A program made the position numbers and the translations under genes. A model generated the notes under the pieces. It saw nothing but the letters and a program-made list of their open reading frames with translations, was not told the DNA's origin and ran no database searches. From Sphingobacteriaceae bacterium (GTDB lineage Bacteria > Bacteroidota > Bacteroidia > Sphingobacteriales > Sphingobacteriaceae), in contig CANGZD010000005.1 in the NCBI GenBank assembly GCA_947458875.1, forward strand, positions 62,001 through 126,000: 64,000 nt of DNA, read 5' to 3'. Below, in pieces: positions 35,894 to 44,447 of the stretch. The stretch's first letter is position 1; each line of letters begins with the position of its first letter.

Positions 35894-38359
35894 ATGTTTA
35901 TGAGGTATTTAGTATTCATTTTAACTTTATTTCTCTCTGCCGAGGTCAGTTTTGGTCAATTGATCAATTTAACCGGTAAGATTAGTGACGAGAAAGGGAG
36001 TGCGGTATCTTTTGCCAGTATATATCTTAAAAATACGACCAAAGGCACCTCGGCCAATCAAGAAGGGGCTTATCGTTTAGGACTTAATGCTGGTAAATAT
36101 GAATTGGTGATCAGTGCGGTAGGTTATCAGCAATTGATTCAAGCCATCGAAATAAGGGAAGATCAACAGCTTAATTTTGTGCTGAAAGAAGCCGCCTATC
36201 AATTAAAAGATGTGGTGGTGCGGGCCGATGACGAAGACCCGGCGTATGCCATTATTCGAAGTGCAATAAAGCAGCGCAGAAAGCATTTAAATGAAGTTAG
36301 GGCCTACGAGGCCGATGTGTACATCAAAGGAATGCAGAAGCTCACAGATGCGCCAAAAAAATTCATGGGTCTCAATATGGATGAGCTGGGCAAACAACTA
36401 GGGCTCGACTCTAATCGCCGGGGCATTATTTACCTGTCTGAATCTGAATCTAAATTGAGCTTTCAAAAACCCGACCTATACCGCGAAGAAATGATCTCTT
36501 CCAAGTTTTCGGGAAGCAATCGGGCTTTTAGTTTTAATCGGGCAACTGATTTGAAAATTAATTTTTATGAGAATTATCAAAAATGGGATGGATTGAGTTT
36601 GCGACCTTTTGTTTCGCCAATTGCCGATGATGCGTTTCTCTATTACCAATACAAATTTTTAGGAAATCTGGTTGAAAATGGTCGAATGATCAATAAAATA
36701 CAAGTACTACCCAAACGAACAAGTGATCCGGTTTTCAGTGGCAGTATTTATATCCTCGAAGATTCCTGGCGAATACACAGTGCAGATCTATGCATTACCA
36801 AGGCCTCAAACTTGAATTTTGTGGATACCTTAAAAATTAAGCAAGAGTTTTTTCCTGTTGACCAGGGCAGTTGGATGCCCTCATCGGTAAAGATGGAGTT
36901 TAATGGTGCTTTCTTCGGATTCCGTTTTGGAGGTTATTTTGTTGCTGTGTTTGAAAATTATAACCTGGAGCCTCAATTGGCTAAGATCAATTTTAGGGAA
37001 GCACTTAAAATTACTCAGGGAATTAACAAAAAAGATAGTTTGTACTGGCGGGAGGCTCGTCCTGTCCCCTTAACTGCTGAGGAAAAAGCTGATTATGATA
37101 AAAAAGAAATTTTGGCTGCCAAACGGGAGTCTAAGCCTTATCTCGATTCGCTTGATCGGGTCAACAATCAATTTAAAGTGAGGAAAATATTGATGGGTGG
37201 CGGCTTTAATTTCAGAAACCGTTACGAACGTAAATACTATCGCGTCAACTCCCTACTAGGCTCAGCTTATTTTAATACGGTAGAAGGCTTTGGTATAGAC
37301 TATGGCGCAGCTTATACCCACCGAATTGACAGTTTGTTAAATAAATTTGTCAACGTATCTGGCAATTTCCGTTATGGTTTTTCCAATCAGCTTTTTACTG
37401 CTCGGATGACAGCCGATTTCCCGCTAGGGAAATATAACATGGCAATCAAAATGGGTTCTGATGTGGTTGATCTAAATAACCAAGGTACTCTATCAACCCT
37501 ATTCAATACCATTAATTCACTTTTTAACGAGAGCAATCTGGTTAAGCTCTACCAGAAAAGGTATGCTTCGGCGGCGATTAGTCGTCGTGTTTTTGGTAAT
37601 GTGAGGATTAATTTCAACTTGGAATATGCTGATCGGAACAGCATGCCAAATAGTAGTCTCTACAGTTTCCGTGATATTAAAGACCGTGAATTCAGCGCTA
37701 ATAACCCTTTTTCTCCCGATGTAGAGCAGCCGCTCTTTCCTCAAAATCAATCCTTCAAACTTGGGTTCAGGGCTAGTTATAATTTTAGCAACCGATATGT
37801 CACTTATCCTTCGGGTAAATATTTTACTCCGTCAAAGTATCCTACGCTTGGTTTGCAATACATCCGAGCCATTAGCGGAGTACTCGGGTCGGATGTAGAT
37901 TACGATTTGTTGAGTGTCGATTTGTCTAAATCAGATATCCCTATGGGTTTTTACGGCAAAACTACTTTTAGTTTGGGTGCGGGTAAGTTTTTCCGGAATA
38001 ATCGAATATATTTCCCAGATTATCAACATTTTATTGGAAACCAAACTACCTTTTTTGAATCGAAGCTAAATAGTTTTCTATTCCTCGACTTTTACCGACA
38101 CAGTACATCAGAGGAGTATACCGAGGCACATCTCGCACATAATTTTTCGGGCTTTATCCTCAATAAAATTCCACTCATTCGTAAATTGAAACTACAGGAA
38201 TTGGCAGGCTTCAATTACTTAAATACGCCTCAATTCAAGCATTATCGCGAATTTTACCTGGGCCTTCAATACTTGAATTTCAAGCTGTATTATGGTGCCG
38301 CTTACCAAAATGGACAACGACTGCAGCAGGGTATCCGGATGTCAGTTAACCTAAATTAA
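35894..38359 (+). CDS. DUF5686 outer-membrane protein with carboxypeptidase-regulatory-like N-terminus
   Basis: An 821-residue protein: signal peptide (about 1-22), a carboxypeptidase D regulatory-like domain (about 25-110; KGTSANQEGAYRLGLNAGKYELVISAVGYQ), then the DUF5686 region, which is beta-rich and ends in an outer-membrane barrel. There is no TonB plug domain. Such proteins occur singly in Bacteroidota; their role is unknown. The stop is 51 nt before the next gene. Confidence 0.85.
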   Translation: MFMRYLVFILTLFLSAEVSFGQLINLTGKISDEKGSAVSFASIYLKNTTKGTSANQEGAYRLGLNAGKYELVISAVGYQQLIQAIEIREDQQLNFVLKEAAYQLKDVVVRADDEDPAYAIIRSAIKQRRKHLNEVRAYEADVYIKGMQKLTDAPKKFMGLNMDELGKQLGLDSNRRGIIYLSESESKLSFQKPDLYREEMISSKFSGSNRAFSFNRATDLKINFYENYQKWDGLSLRPFVSPIADDAFLYYQYKFLGNLVENGRMINKIQVLPKRTSDPVFSGSIYILEDSWRIHSADLCITKASNLNFVDTLKIKQEFFPVDQGSWMPSSVKMEFNGAFFGFRFGGYFVAVFENYNLEPQLAKINFREALKITQGINKKDSLYWREARPVPLTAEEKADYDKKEILAAKRESKPYLDSLDRVNNQFKVRKILMGGGFNFRNRYERKYYRVNSLLGSAYFNTVEGFGIDYGAAYTHRIDSLLNKFVNVSGNFRYGFSNQLFTARMTADFPLGKYNMAIKMGSDVVDLNNQGTLSTLFNTINSLFNESNLVKLYQKRYASAAISRRVFGNVRINFNLEYADRNSMPNSSLYSFRDIKDREFSANNPFSPDVEQPLFPQNQSFKLGFRASYNFSNRYVTYPSGKYFTPSKYPTLGLQYIRAISGVLGSDVDYDLLSVDLSKSDIPMGFYGKTTFSLGAGKFFRNNRIYFPDYQHFIGNQTTFFESKLNSFLFLDFYRHSTSEEYTEAHLAHNFSGFILNKIPLIRKLKLQELAGFNYLNTPQFKHYREFYLGLQYLNFKLYYGAAYQNGQRLQQGIRMSVNLN

Positions 38360-38413
38360 ACCCTCAAACATACTATACGATGGTCTCAATGCGTTTTAAA
38401 TCGAAAAGCATTG

Positions 38414-38887
38414 ATGAAAGTGAGTTGGTTTAAACTGATTTTTTGGATTTCATGGGTCTTGTTCATTTTCATACTGACCAGCATGCTTTCAGATCCTCAA
38501 AAACAGCAAAACACTATCCTTTTCTTATCCAACATAGCTCAAAAACCATATTTCATTCCATTATTTTTCGCCTTTTTAGTCAGCATCATTTTTATTTTTT
38601 ACTTCCCATTCTGGTGGAGGTCCTTTCGACAAGCGCAATTGCATGATCGACTAAAAGAGGAGGGGGTACTCATGTTAGCACAGATCAAGAAGGTGGAAGA
38701 TACCGGCATTACCGTCAATAAAAATCCAAAGCTAAAGATTACGGTGGCTGTTTCAGATCAAACAGCTGATTTCGAATTGACTGTATCGAGGGTGAACATC
38801 CCGCAGGTGGGTGATTTCATGACGATCCTTTACGACCCTCAAGACCACACCAAAGCAGTTCCGGCTAAGAAAGAAGCATTCTTTTGA
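38414..38887 (+). CDS. Small membrane protein of unknown function
   Basis: A 157-residue protein with two membrane helices (about 7-24 and 44-66) and a C-terminal soluble region of about 85 residues (LMLAQIKKVEDTGITVNKNPKLKITVAVSD and ending VGDFMTILYDPQDHTKAVP) that looks like a small beta domain. Start ATG at 38414 directly follows an in-frame TTG at 38411. I do not recognise the family with confidence; the C-terminal part resembles DUF3592-type regions. Confidence 0.7.
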   Translation: MKVSWFKLIFWISWVLFIFILTSMLSDPQKQQNTILFLSNIAQKPYFIPLFFAFLVSIIFIFYFPFWWRSFRQAQLHDRLKEEGVLMLAQIKKVEDTGITVNKNPKLKITVAVSDQTADFELTVSRVNIPQVGDFMTILYDPQDHTKAVPAKKEAFF

Positions 38888-38895
38888 TAAAATTG

Positions 38896-38903
38896 TATCT
38901 TTG
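38896..38903 (+). promoter_or_regulatory. -7 promoter element for trhO
   Basis: TATCTTTG, 32 nt before the ATG at 38936. Confidence 0.5.
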
Positions 38904-38935
38904 TTGCTCATTAAACGCTGTTTGCAGCAGCATCA

Positions 38936-39907
38936 ATGAACATGGAAAAATATCAGACCTTACTTTATTATTGCTATACTCCTATAGCAAGCGCCGAACA
39001 GTTTGCGGCCGATCATTTGAAATTCTGTAAATCCTTGGATCTTGTTGGCCGAATCATTGTGGCCGATGAAGGATTAAACGGTACTGTTTCGGGTACGGTG
39101 GATGCCTGCAAGGCTTATATGGATGCGGTACATGCCGATCCGCGTTTTGCCAAAACCGATTTTAAAATTGATGAAGTCAAAGAACCTTCATTTATAAAAA
39201 TGCACTGTCGTTACAAATCAGAAATTGTGTATTCTGGTCTACGCGATCCCAATATCATCGACCCCAACAAAGAAACAGGCAAGCACCTGGAGCCCACAGA
39301 ATTTTTGGAAATGAAAGACCGGGACGATGTGGTCATTTTGGATGTACGTTCAGATTACGAACATAATTTAGGCCGATTTAAGAACGCTGTTACTTTAGAC
39401 ATTGAAAATTTTAGGGATTTCCCACAAAAAATCAATGAATTGGCGCAATATAAGGATAAGAAAATCCTAACCTACTGTACCGGCGGTATCAAATGTGAAA
39501 AAGCATCAGCCTTGCTGTTAAAAGAAGGCTTTAAAGATGTTTACCAACTGCATGGAGGCATCATTAAATATGGAAAGGAAGCTGGCGGGAAAGATTTTGA
39601 AGGCAAATGTTATGTATTTGATAACCGGGTAGCCGTGGATGTAAACAGTGTGAATCCGGTAGTGATCTCTACCTGTTACAACTGTGGTAAAACGACACCT
39701 AAAATGATTAATTGTGCCAATCCGGAGTGTAATGAGCACTTTACGCAATGCGATGAATGTGGCGAAAAAATGCTGGGCTGCTGCTCTGAAGCCTGCATGG
39801 AACACCCACGCCGACGCGAATACGACGGTACGGGTTACTATGTAAAAATCCCACAGCCCGTAAATATCAAGAAAAAGGTAGCCAGCGCACCAGGTGTTGA
39901 TGAATAA
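38936..39907 (+). CDS. trhO: tRNA uridine(34) hydroxylase TrhO (rhodanese-like)
   Basis: A 323-residue member of the YceA/TrhO family, which hydroxylates U34 of certain tRNAs. An N-terminal acylphosphatase-like part (YYCYTPIASAEQF, VADEGLNGTVSG) is followed by a rhodanese domain with active-site loop TYCTGGIKCEKA (Cys181). The C-terminus has many CxxC cysteines (CYNCGKTTPKMINC, CDECGEKMLGCCSEAC), probably binding zinc. crtW starts 3 nt after its stop. Confidence 0.94.
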   Translation: MNMEKYQTLLYYCYTPIASAEQFAADHLKFCKSLDLVGRIIVADEGLNGTVSGTVDACKAYMDAVHADPRFAKTDFKIDEVKEPSFIKMHCRYKSEIVYSGLRDPNIIDPNKETGKHLEPTEFLEMKDRDDVVILDVRSDYEHNLGRFKNAVTLDIENFRDFPQKINELAQYKDKKILTYCTGGIKCEKASALLLKEGFKDVYQLHGGIIKYGKEAGGKDFEGKCYVFDNRVAVDVNSVNPVVISTCYNCGKTTPKMINCANPECNEHFTQCDECGEKMLGCCSEACMEHPRRREYDGTGYYVKIPQPVNIKKKVASAPGVDE

Positions 39908-39910
39908 TTA

Positions 39911-40582
39911 ATGATGAAATCAAATCCATACACCGGTTTAATTATTGCACTGAGCATCATTGGCATTTGGGCAATCTGTTTGGTCAATTTCTTAAACTGG
40001 AATTTCACTTGGAGTAATCCCCTGCTTTACCTGGCCATCCTGTTGCAGATGCATCTTTACACGGGCTTGTTCATCACTGCCCACGATGCCATGCACGGCA
40101 CCGTATCCCCCAATAAAACACTCAATAATTTTATTGGCGGGCTTTGTACCATGCTGTATGCTTTATTTCCTTTCGGAAAGCTGTACACAAAGCATCATGA
40201 GCACCACCGCCATGTACATTCGGCAGCCGATCCAGATTATCATGATGGGAGTTTTATTGCCTGGTATTTCAATTTCATCAAAACCTATATTACCTGGTGG
40301 CAAGTAGTGATCATGGCCACTATTTTCAATGTGCTCAAATTTTGGGTGTCTGAACCGAACCTGATTTTATTTTGGGTATTACCTTCTTTGTTAAGCACCT
40401 TGCAACTATTTTATTTTGGCACTTGGCTGCCGCATCATGGAGAACATCAAAATAAACACCAATCTCGTTCTCAGCCTAAAAATCACCTTTTGGCATTTTT
40501 TACCTGTTATTTTTTCGGCTACCATTTTGAACATCATGATTCACCGGGTACACCTTGGTGGAAATTGTGGCAGCTTAAATAA
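39911..40582 (+). CDS. crtW: Beta-carotene ketolase, CrtW type
   Basis: A 223-residue integral membrane di-iron enzyme. The His boxes are those of CrtW: HDAMHG, HHEHHRHVHS followed by DPDYH, FGTWLPHHGEH, and FGYHFEHHDSPGTPWW. This ketolase adds keto groups at C4/C4' of beta-ionone rings. With the CrtZ-type hydroxylase at 61.3 kb it would allow astaxanthin-type products. The start may be 39911 or the next ATG at 39914. It may be co-transcribed with trhO. The other carotenoid genes (crtE, crtB, crtI, crtY) are not in the window. Confidence 0.86.
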   Translation: MMKSNPYTGLIIALSIIGIWAICLVNFLNWNFTWSNPLLYLAILLQMHLYTGLFITAHDAMHGTVSPNKTLNNFIGGLCTMLYALFPFGKLYTKHHEHHRHVHSAADPDYHDGSFIAWYFNFIKTYITWWQVVIMATIFNVLKFWVSEPNLILFWVLPSLLSTLQLFYFGTWLPHHGEHQNKHQSRSQPKNHLLAFFTCYFFGYHFEHHDSPGTPWWKLWQLK

Positions 40583-40657
40583 TGCATTGGCTTCGTCCTC
40601 TTGCATAATGTGTTTGTCATAAATAGAATTAATGTTACAACACTGGTTGTAAGCTTG

Positions 40658-40665
40658 TAGCTTTG
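40658..40665 (+). promoter_or_regulatory. -7 promoter element for the TonB-dependent receptor
   Basis: TAGCTTTG, 21 nt before the ATG at 40687; exact TAnnTTTG match. Confidence 0.55.
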
Positions 40666-40686
40666 TCATTTGATTTTTATCGCCCT

Positions 40687-43068
40687 ATGAGACCTATCTT
40701 TATTCTTATTTTATTGTTGTTTACCAGCTTTTCGGCTTGGGCACAACGCAACGAGCTTAATGCAGGTGTCATTACCGGTACTGTTCGTGATGTACTTACC
40801 AATGAAACCCTTCCCGGTGTATCGGTGAACATCGTGGGTACTACATTGGCTGCCAAAACCGATACTGCGGGTGTTTATCGTTTCAAAAACATCAAACCTG
40901 GTTTGTACAATATCCAGTTCAGCTATGTGGGCTATAAAAAGAAGACCCAGTTTGATGTGCAGGTGGGCAATGCCCGCCCGGCAGTAGTGGACGTAAGTTT
41001 AGAAATGGAGGCTGCTGCCTTGGGAGAAGTCAAAATCAATGCACCATTATTCATTAAACCGGTAGAAAGCCCGGTTTCTTTGCGCACCGTGGGAGCAACA
41101 GAGATCAAGCGGGTGCCCGGTGGAAACCGAGATATTTCCAGGGCCATTCAATCTTTGCCAGGTGTGGCAGCTCCGGTTAGTTTCCGTAATGATATTATTA
41201 TTCGTGGGGGTTCACCGAGTGAAAACCGCTTTTATTTAGATGGGGTAGAAATTCCGAATATCAATCACTTTACCACCCAGGGAGCTTCTGGTGGTCCGGT
41301 GGGTATGATCAATGTGGATTTTATCAAGGAAGTGGATTTCTATTCCGGTGCATTCCCGGCCAATCGTGGAAACATGCTGAGTTCGGTGTTTGAATTCCGT
41401 CAGAAAGATGGCAGAAGCGACAAGTTTTCACCCACGCTCACGGTAGGCGCTACCGATTTGGCAGCTACTTTGGAAGGTCCGCTCGGGGAGAAAACCACCT
41501 TTCTGACCTCTTACCGTTACTCTTATCTACAAGGCTTGTTTAAGGTGCTGGGTTTGCCTTTTTTGCCCGCCTACCAGGATTACCAGTTCAAGGTAAAACA
41601 CAAAATCAATCCTAAAAATGAGCTTACACTGATTGGGCTTGGTGCCATCGATCGCTTTAAGTTGAACCTCTCTGCCAACGATACCGAAGCCAGCCAGTAC
41701 CTGGTAGACAATTTACCGGTGAACAGCCAGGACAATTATGCCATCGGTCTTACTTATAAAAATTTCAGAGCTAAGGGTAATTCCTTACTAGTTATTAGTA
41801 GAAATTACCTCAATAACCGGGCAGAGAAATTCCAGAATAATGATGAGACTAAACTCCAAACGCTGAATTACCAGTCGAAAGAGATCGAAAACAAATTGCG
41901 TTTTGAAAACAATAGCCTTATAGGTCCTTATAAGATTAATTTTGGGGCGGGTGTGGAAACCGGTGAATACAACACCAATACGGTGCAAATATTGCCATTG
42001 GGCTCAGAGATCTATAGTTCGGCCATTGATCTGGTAAAGTATGGTTTATTTGCGCAGATCAGCCGTTCTGTTTTTGCCGACAAAGTGAACCTCTCTTTTG
42101 GTTTACGTGCCGATGCCAATACGTTTAATGATCAGATGAATAACCTTGCCAAGACCATTTCGCCGAGGCTTTCTGCCACCTATAATATCAACGAAAAGTT
42201 GAGTATCAATGCCAATGCGGGTATCTACTATCAAATACCAACTTATACTTTATTGGGTTACCGCCAGGGAAATGGTCCGCTGCTGAACACGAATGCACAA
42301 TATATCCAGTCGCAACAGGCCGTATTGGGTTTTGAATACAATACGCTGGAGGACACCCGTTTCACCATCGAAGGATTTTACAAATATTACGACCGTTACC
42401 CTATGGTACGAGAATTGGGCGTAGATGTGCCGCTGGCCAACTTGGGGGCCGATTTTGGGGTGAACGGAAACCGTCAGCTGACTGGTTTTACGCAGGGCCG
42501 CAGTTACGGCTTGGAGTTCCTGACCCAAAGACGTTTGAAGAAAGGTTTTTACGGCATTGCTTCACTAACTCTTTTCCGCAGTGAGTTTCAAGACAATACC
42601 CAAACTTTCGTGCAATCGTCCTGGAACAGTCGCTATATTGTCAGCATCACCGGGGGTAAGATTCTGCCTAAAAACTGGGAAATTGGTACCCGTTTCCGTA
42701 TGAGCGGAGGTAGCCCATATACGCCTTATGACTTAGAAGCCTCGTCGCTAAAAAGCAATTTCGATACCTTCCCGCAGGGCATCTCTGACTATACCCGTCT
42801 CAACCAAAACCGCTTAGGTAGTTTCTATCAGCTGGATTTGAGGATTGACAAAAAATACCCGTTTAAAAACTTCAGTCTGAATGTCTTTTTCGATGTACAG
42901 AATGCTACCAATCTGAAATATGAGCAAAGGCAGATCCTGGTCCTGGATCGCGATGAAAACGGGCAGCCACAAACTGATCCCAATAATGCTAACCGGTATA
43001 AAACTAAATTGATCAACGATCCGGGAGGTACTGTGTTACCGACTCTGGGTATTATATTTGAACTCTGA
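40687..43068 (+). CDS. TonB-dependent receptor with N-terminal carboxypeptidase-regulatory-like domain
   Basis: A 793-residue outer-membrane transporter. Signal peptide MRPIFILILLLFTSFSAWAQ, then a carboxypeptidase-like domain (about 25-110; TGTVRDVLTNETLPGVSVNIVGT), a plug (AIQSLPGVAAPVSFRNDIIIRGGSPSENRFYLDGVEIP) and a 22-strand-type barrel ending in an aromatic residue (GIIFEL). The ligand is unknown. No SusD partner follows, so it is more FhuA/FepA-like than SusC-like. ATG at 40687 begins the signal peptide; TTG at 40663 overlaps the promoter element. It overlaps hemH by one base (TGATG). Confidence 0.93.
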   Translation: MRPIFILILLLFTSFSAWAQRNELNAGVITGTVRDVLTNETLPGVSVNIVGTTLAAKTDTAGVYRFKNIKPGLYNIQFSYVGYKKKTQFDVQVGNARPAVVDVSLEMEAAALGEVKINAPLFIKPVESPVSLRTVGATEIKRVPGGNRDISRAIQSLPGVAAPVSFRNDIIIRGGSPSENRFYLDGVEIPNINHFTTQGASGGPVGMINVDFIKEVDFYSGAFPANRGNMLSSVFEFRQKDGRSDKFSPTLTVGATDLAATLEGPLGEKTTFLTSYRYSYLQGLFKVLGLPFLPAYQDYQFKVKHKINPKNELTLIGLGAIDRFKLNLSANDTEASQYLVDNLPVNSQDNYAIGLTYKNFRAKGNSLLVISRNYLNNRAEKFQNNDETKLQTLNYQSKEIENKLRFENNSLIGPYKINFGAGVETGEYNTNTVQILPLGSEIYSSAIDLVKYGLFAQISRSVFADKVNLSFGLRADANTFNDQMNNLAKTISPRLSATYNINEKLSINANAGIYYQIPTYTLLGYRQGNGPLLNTNAQYIQSQQAVLGFEYNTLEDTRFTIEGFYKYYDRYPMVRELGVDVPLANLGADFGVNGNRQLTGFTQGRSYGLEFLTQRRLKKGFYGIASLTLFRSEFQDNTQTFVQSSWNSRYIVSITGGKILPKNWEIGTRFRMSGGSPYTPYDLEASSLKSNFDTFPQGISDYTRLNQNRLGSFYQLDLRIDKKYPFKNFSLNVFFDVQNATNLKYEQRQILVLDRDENGQPQTDPNNANRYKTKLINDPGGTVLPTLGIIFEL

Positions 43069-44087
43069 TGAATAAAAAAGGAATCCTGTTAGTCAACTTA
43101 GGTACCCCAGATAGCCCAAAGGTTTCGGATGTACGTAGGTATTTAGATGAATTTTTAATGGATGGACGTGTGGTAGATGTACCCGCTCCTATACGTGCCT
43201 TGTTGGTAAAAGGAATTATTGTACCCTTCCGTAGTCCTAAATCGGCAAAGACCTACAAAGCCATTTGGACGGAGAACGGCTCGCCATTGATGTATTACAG
43301 TGTGCGTACTGCTCAATTATTGCAAGAAAAGTTGGGTGAGGAGTATCACGTGGAGCTGGCCATGCGTTATCAGAATCCCTCTATCCAGTCAGCACTCGAT
43401 AAACTGAAAGCCGCCAAGGTGGACAGCATCAAGGTAATTCCTTTGTTTCCGCAATATGCTTCGGCTACTACCGGTTCGGTACATGACAAGGTGATGGAGA
43501 TTGTGCGTACCTGGCAGGCAATTCCGGATATTTCGTTTCTGAATTCCTATTACGATGAGCCGGGAATCATCAAAAACTTCGCCGAAAATGGCAAGAAGTA
43601 CCAGCCTGAAACCTACGATCATATTTTATTCAGCTTTCATGGCTTACCGCAGCGTCAATTACGCAAAGGCGACGACAGCAAATCACATTGCCTCAAGGTA
43701 GAGAACTGTTGCGAAACCCTTTGCGATAACAATAAATTCTGCTATTCGGCACAATGTTACCAAACCGCCCGACTGATTGCTGAAGAATTAAACATCCCGA
43801 AAGAAAAATATACCATTTGTTTTCAATCCCGTTTAGGCCGCGACCCTTGGGCACAGCCTTATACCAGCACGGTATTGGAAGACTTGGCGCACAAAGGTGT
43901 TAAAAACGTGTTGGTCTTCTGCCCGGCATTTGTAGCAGACTGTTTGGAAACCATTTTCGAAATCGCAGAAGAGTACCAGGAAGAATTTGAAGAAATGGGC
44001 GGCGAGAAAGTGCAATTGGTAGAAAGCCTAAACGATCATCCGATGTGGATCGAAACGCTGGAACGGCTGGTTAAGAAGCCTTTATAA
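43068..44087 (+). CDS. hemH: Ferrochelatase
   Basis: Inserts ferrous iron into protoporphyrin IX; 339 residues. Landmarks: GILLVNLGTPDSPKVSDVRRYL, the catalytic SFHGLPQRQL, CFQSRLGRDPWAQPYT, and PAFVADCLETIFEI. Residues about 207-231 hold six cysteines (C, CC, C, C, C with short spacers), unlike E. coli HemH; a metal or [2Fe-2S] site is possible. It overlaps the TonB receptor stop by one base, so iron or haem uptake and haem synthesis may be linked. Confidence 0.95.
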   Translation: MNKKGILLVNLGTPDSPKVSDVRRYLDEFLMDGRVVDVPAPIRALLVKGIIVPFRSPKSAKTYKAIWTENGSPLMYYSVRTAQLLQEKLGEEYHVELAMRYQNPSIQSALDKLKAAKVDSIKVIPLFPQYASATTGSVHDKVMEIVRTWQAIPDISFLNSYYDEPGIIKNFAENGKKYQPETYDHILFSFHGLPQRQLRKGDDSKSHCLKVENCCETLCDNNKFCYSAQCYQTARLIAEELNIPKEKYTICFQSRLGRDPWAQPYTSTVLEDLAHKGVKNVLVFCPAFVADCLETIFEIAEEYQEEFEEMGGEKVQLVESLNDHPMWIETLERLVKKPL

Positions 44088-44447
44088 TATTTATTACTGA
44101 GTCCATTTTGGCAAGTATTTAATTGCTTTTCAGTTGTAGGGCGGAGCCCCGCAGGGGCAGGCGCTTATTGCAGCTGTGCAGGTCAGCATCTGACATCCGC
44201 AGGCGCTCGTTGCGCAGTTGCAGTTAGCACTCCCGCAGGCACAGGCGCATGTCACGCATTTGCAGGCGACACTATTACACTTGCAGGCCCTGCTCGCAAA
44301 GGCGCAGGTGCTCGTTGCGTAGGCGCAGGTCGTTATTGCACATAGGCAGGTGGTAGTTACGCAGTCGCAGTTAATGCTTGCACAGCTGAAACCTGATCAA
44401 GCACGGGTGGTCTTTCTTTTTACGCGTTCTTAGATATCTTTTGAGGG
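44088..44447. other. 360-bp intergenic region between hemH and kdtA, mostly repeat
   Basis: Convergent gene ends flank this space. It holds no reading frame I would call a gene: every frame across the 21-bp units is broken by stops. Outside the repeat there is a small GCCCC-GCA-GGGGC hairpin at 44146-44158 and an AT-rich tail before kdtA. No obvious terminator is seen. Confidence 0.75.
44151..44402. repeat. Degenerate 21-bp tandem repeat array (about 12 units)
   Basis: The sequence divides without gaps into 21-bp units starting at 44151, 44172, 44193, 44214, 44235, 44256, 44277, 44298, 44319, 44340, 44361, plus a poorer 44382. Consensus is close to GCAGGCGCAGGTGCTCGTTGC. CAG at unit positions 8-10 is present in the first 11 units, and TTGC or similar closes many. 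On the minus strand one frame reads heptads like NERLRLC, with CTG (Leu) invariant, but it has stops in units 4, 6, 7 and 11. Confidence 0.85.

Noticed and set aside
44151-44402. The 21-bp units as a CRISPR array
   Set aside because: Units are contiguous with no unique spacers, repeats are degenerate, and no cas genes are present.
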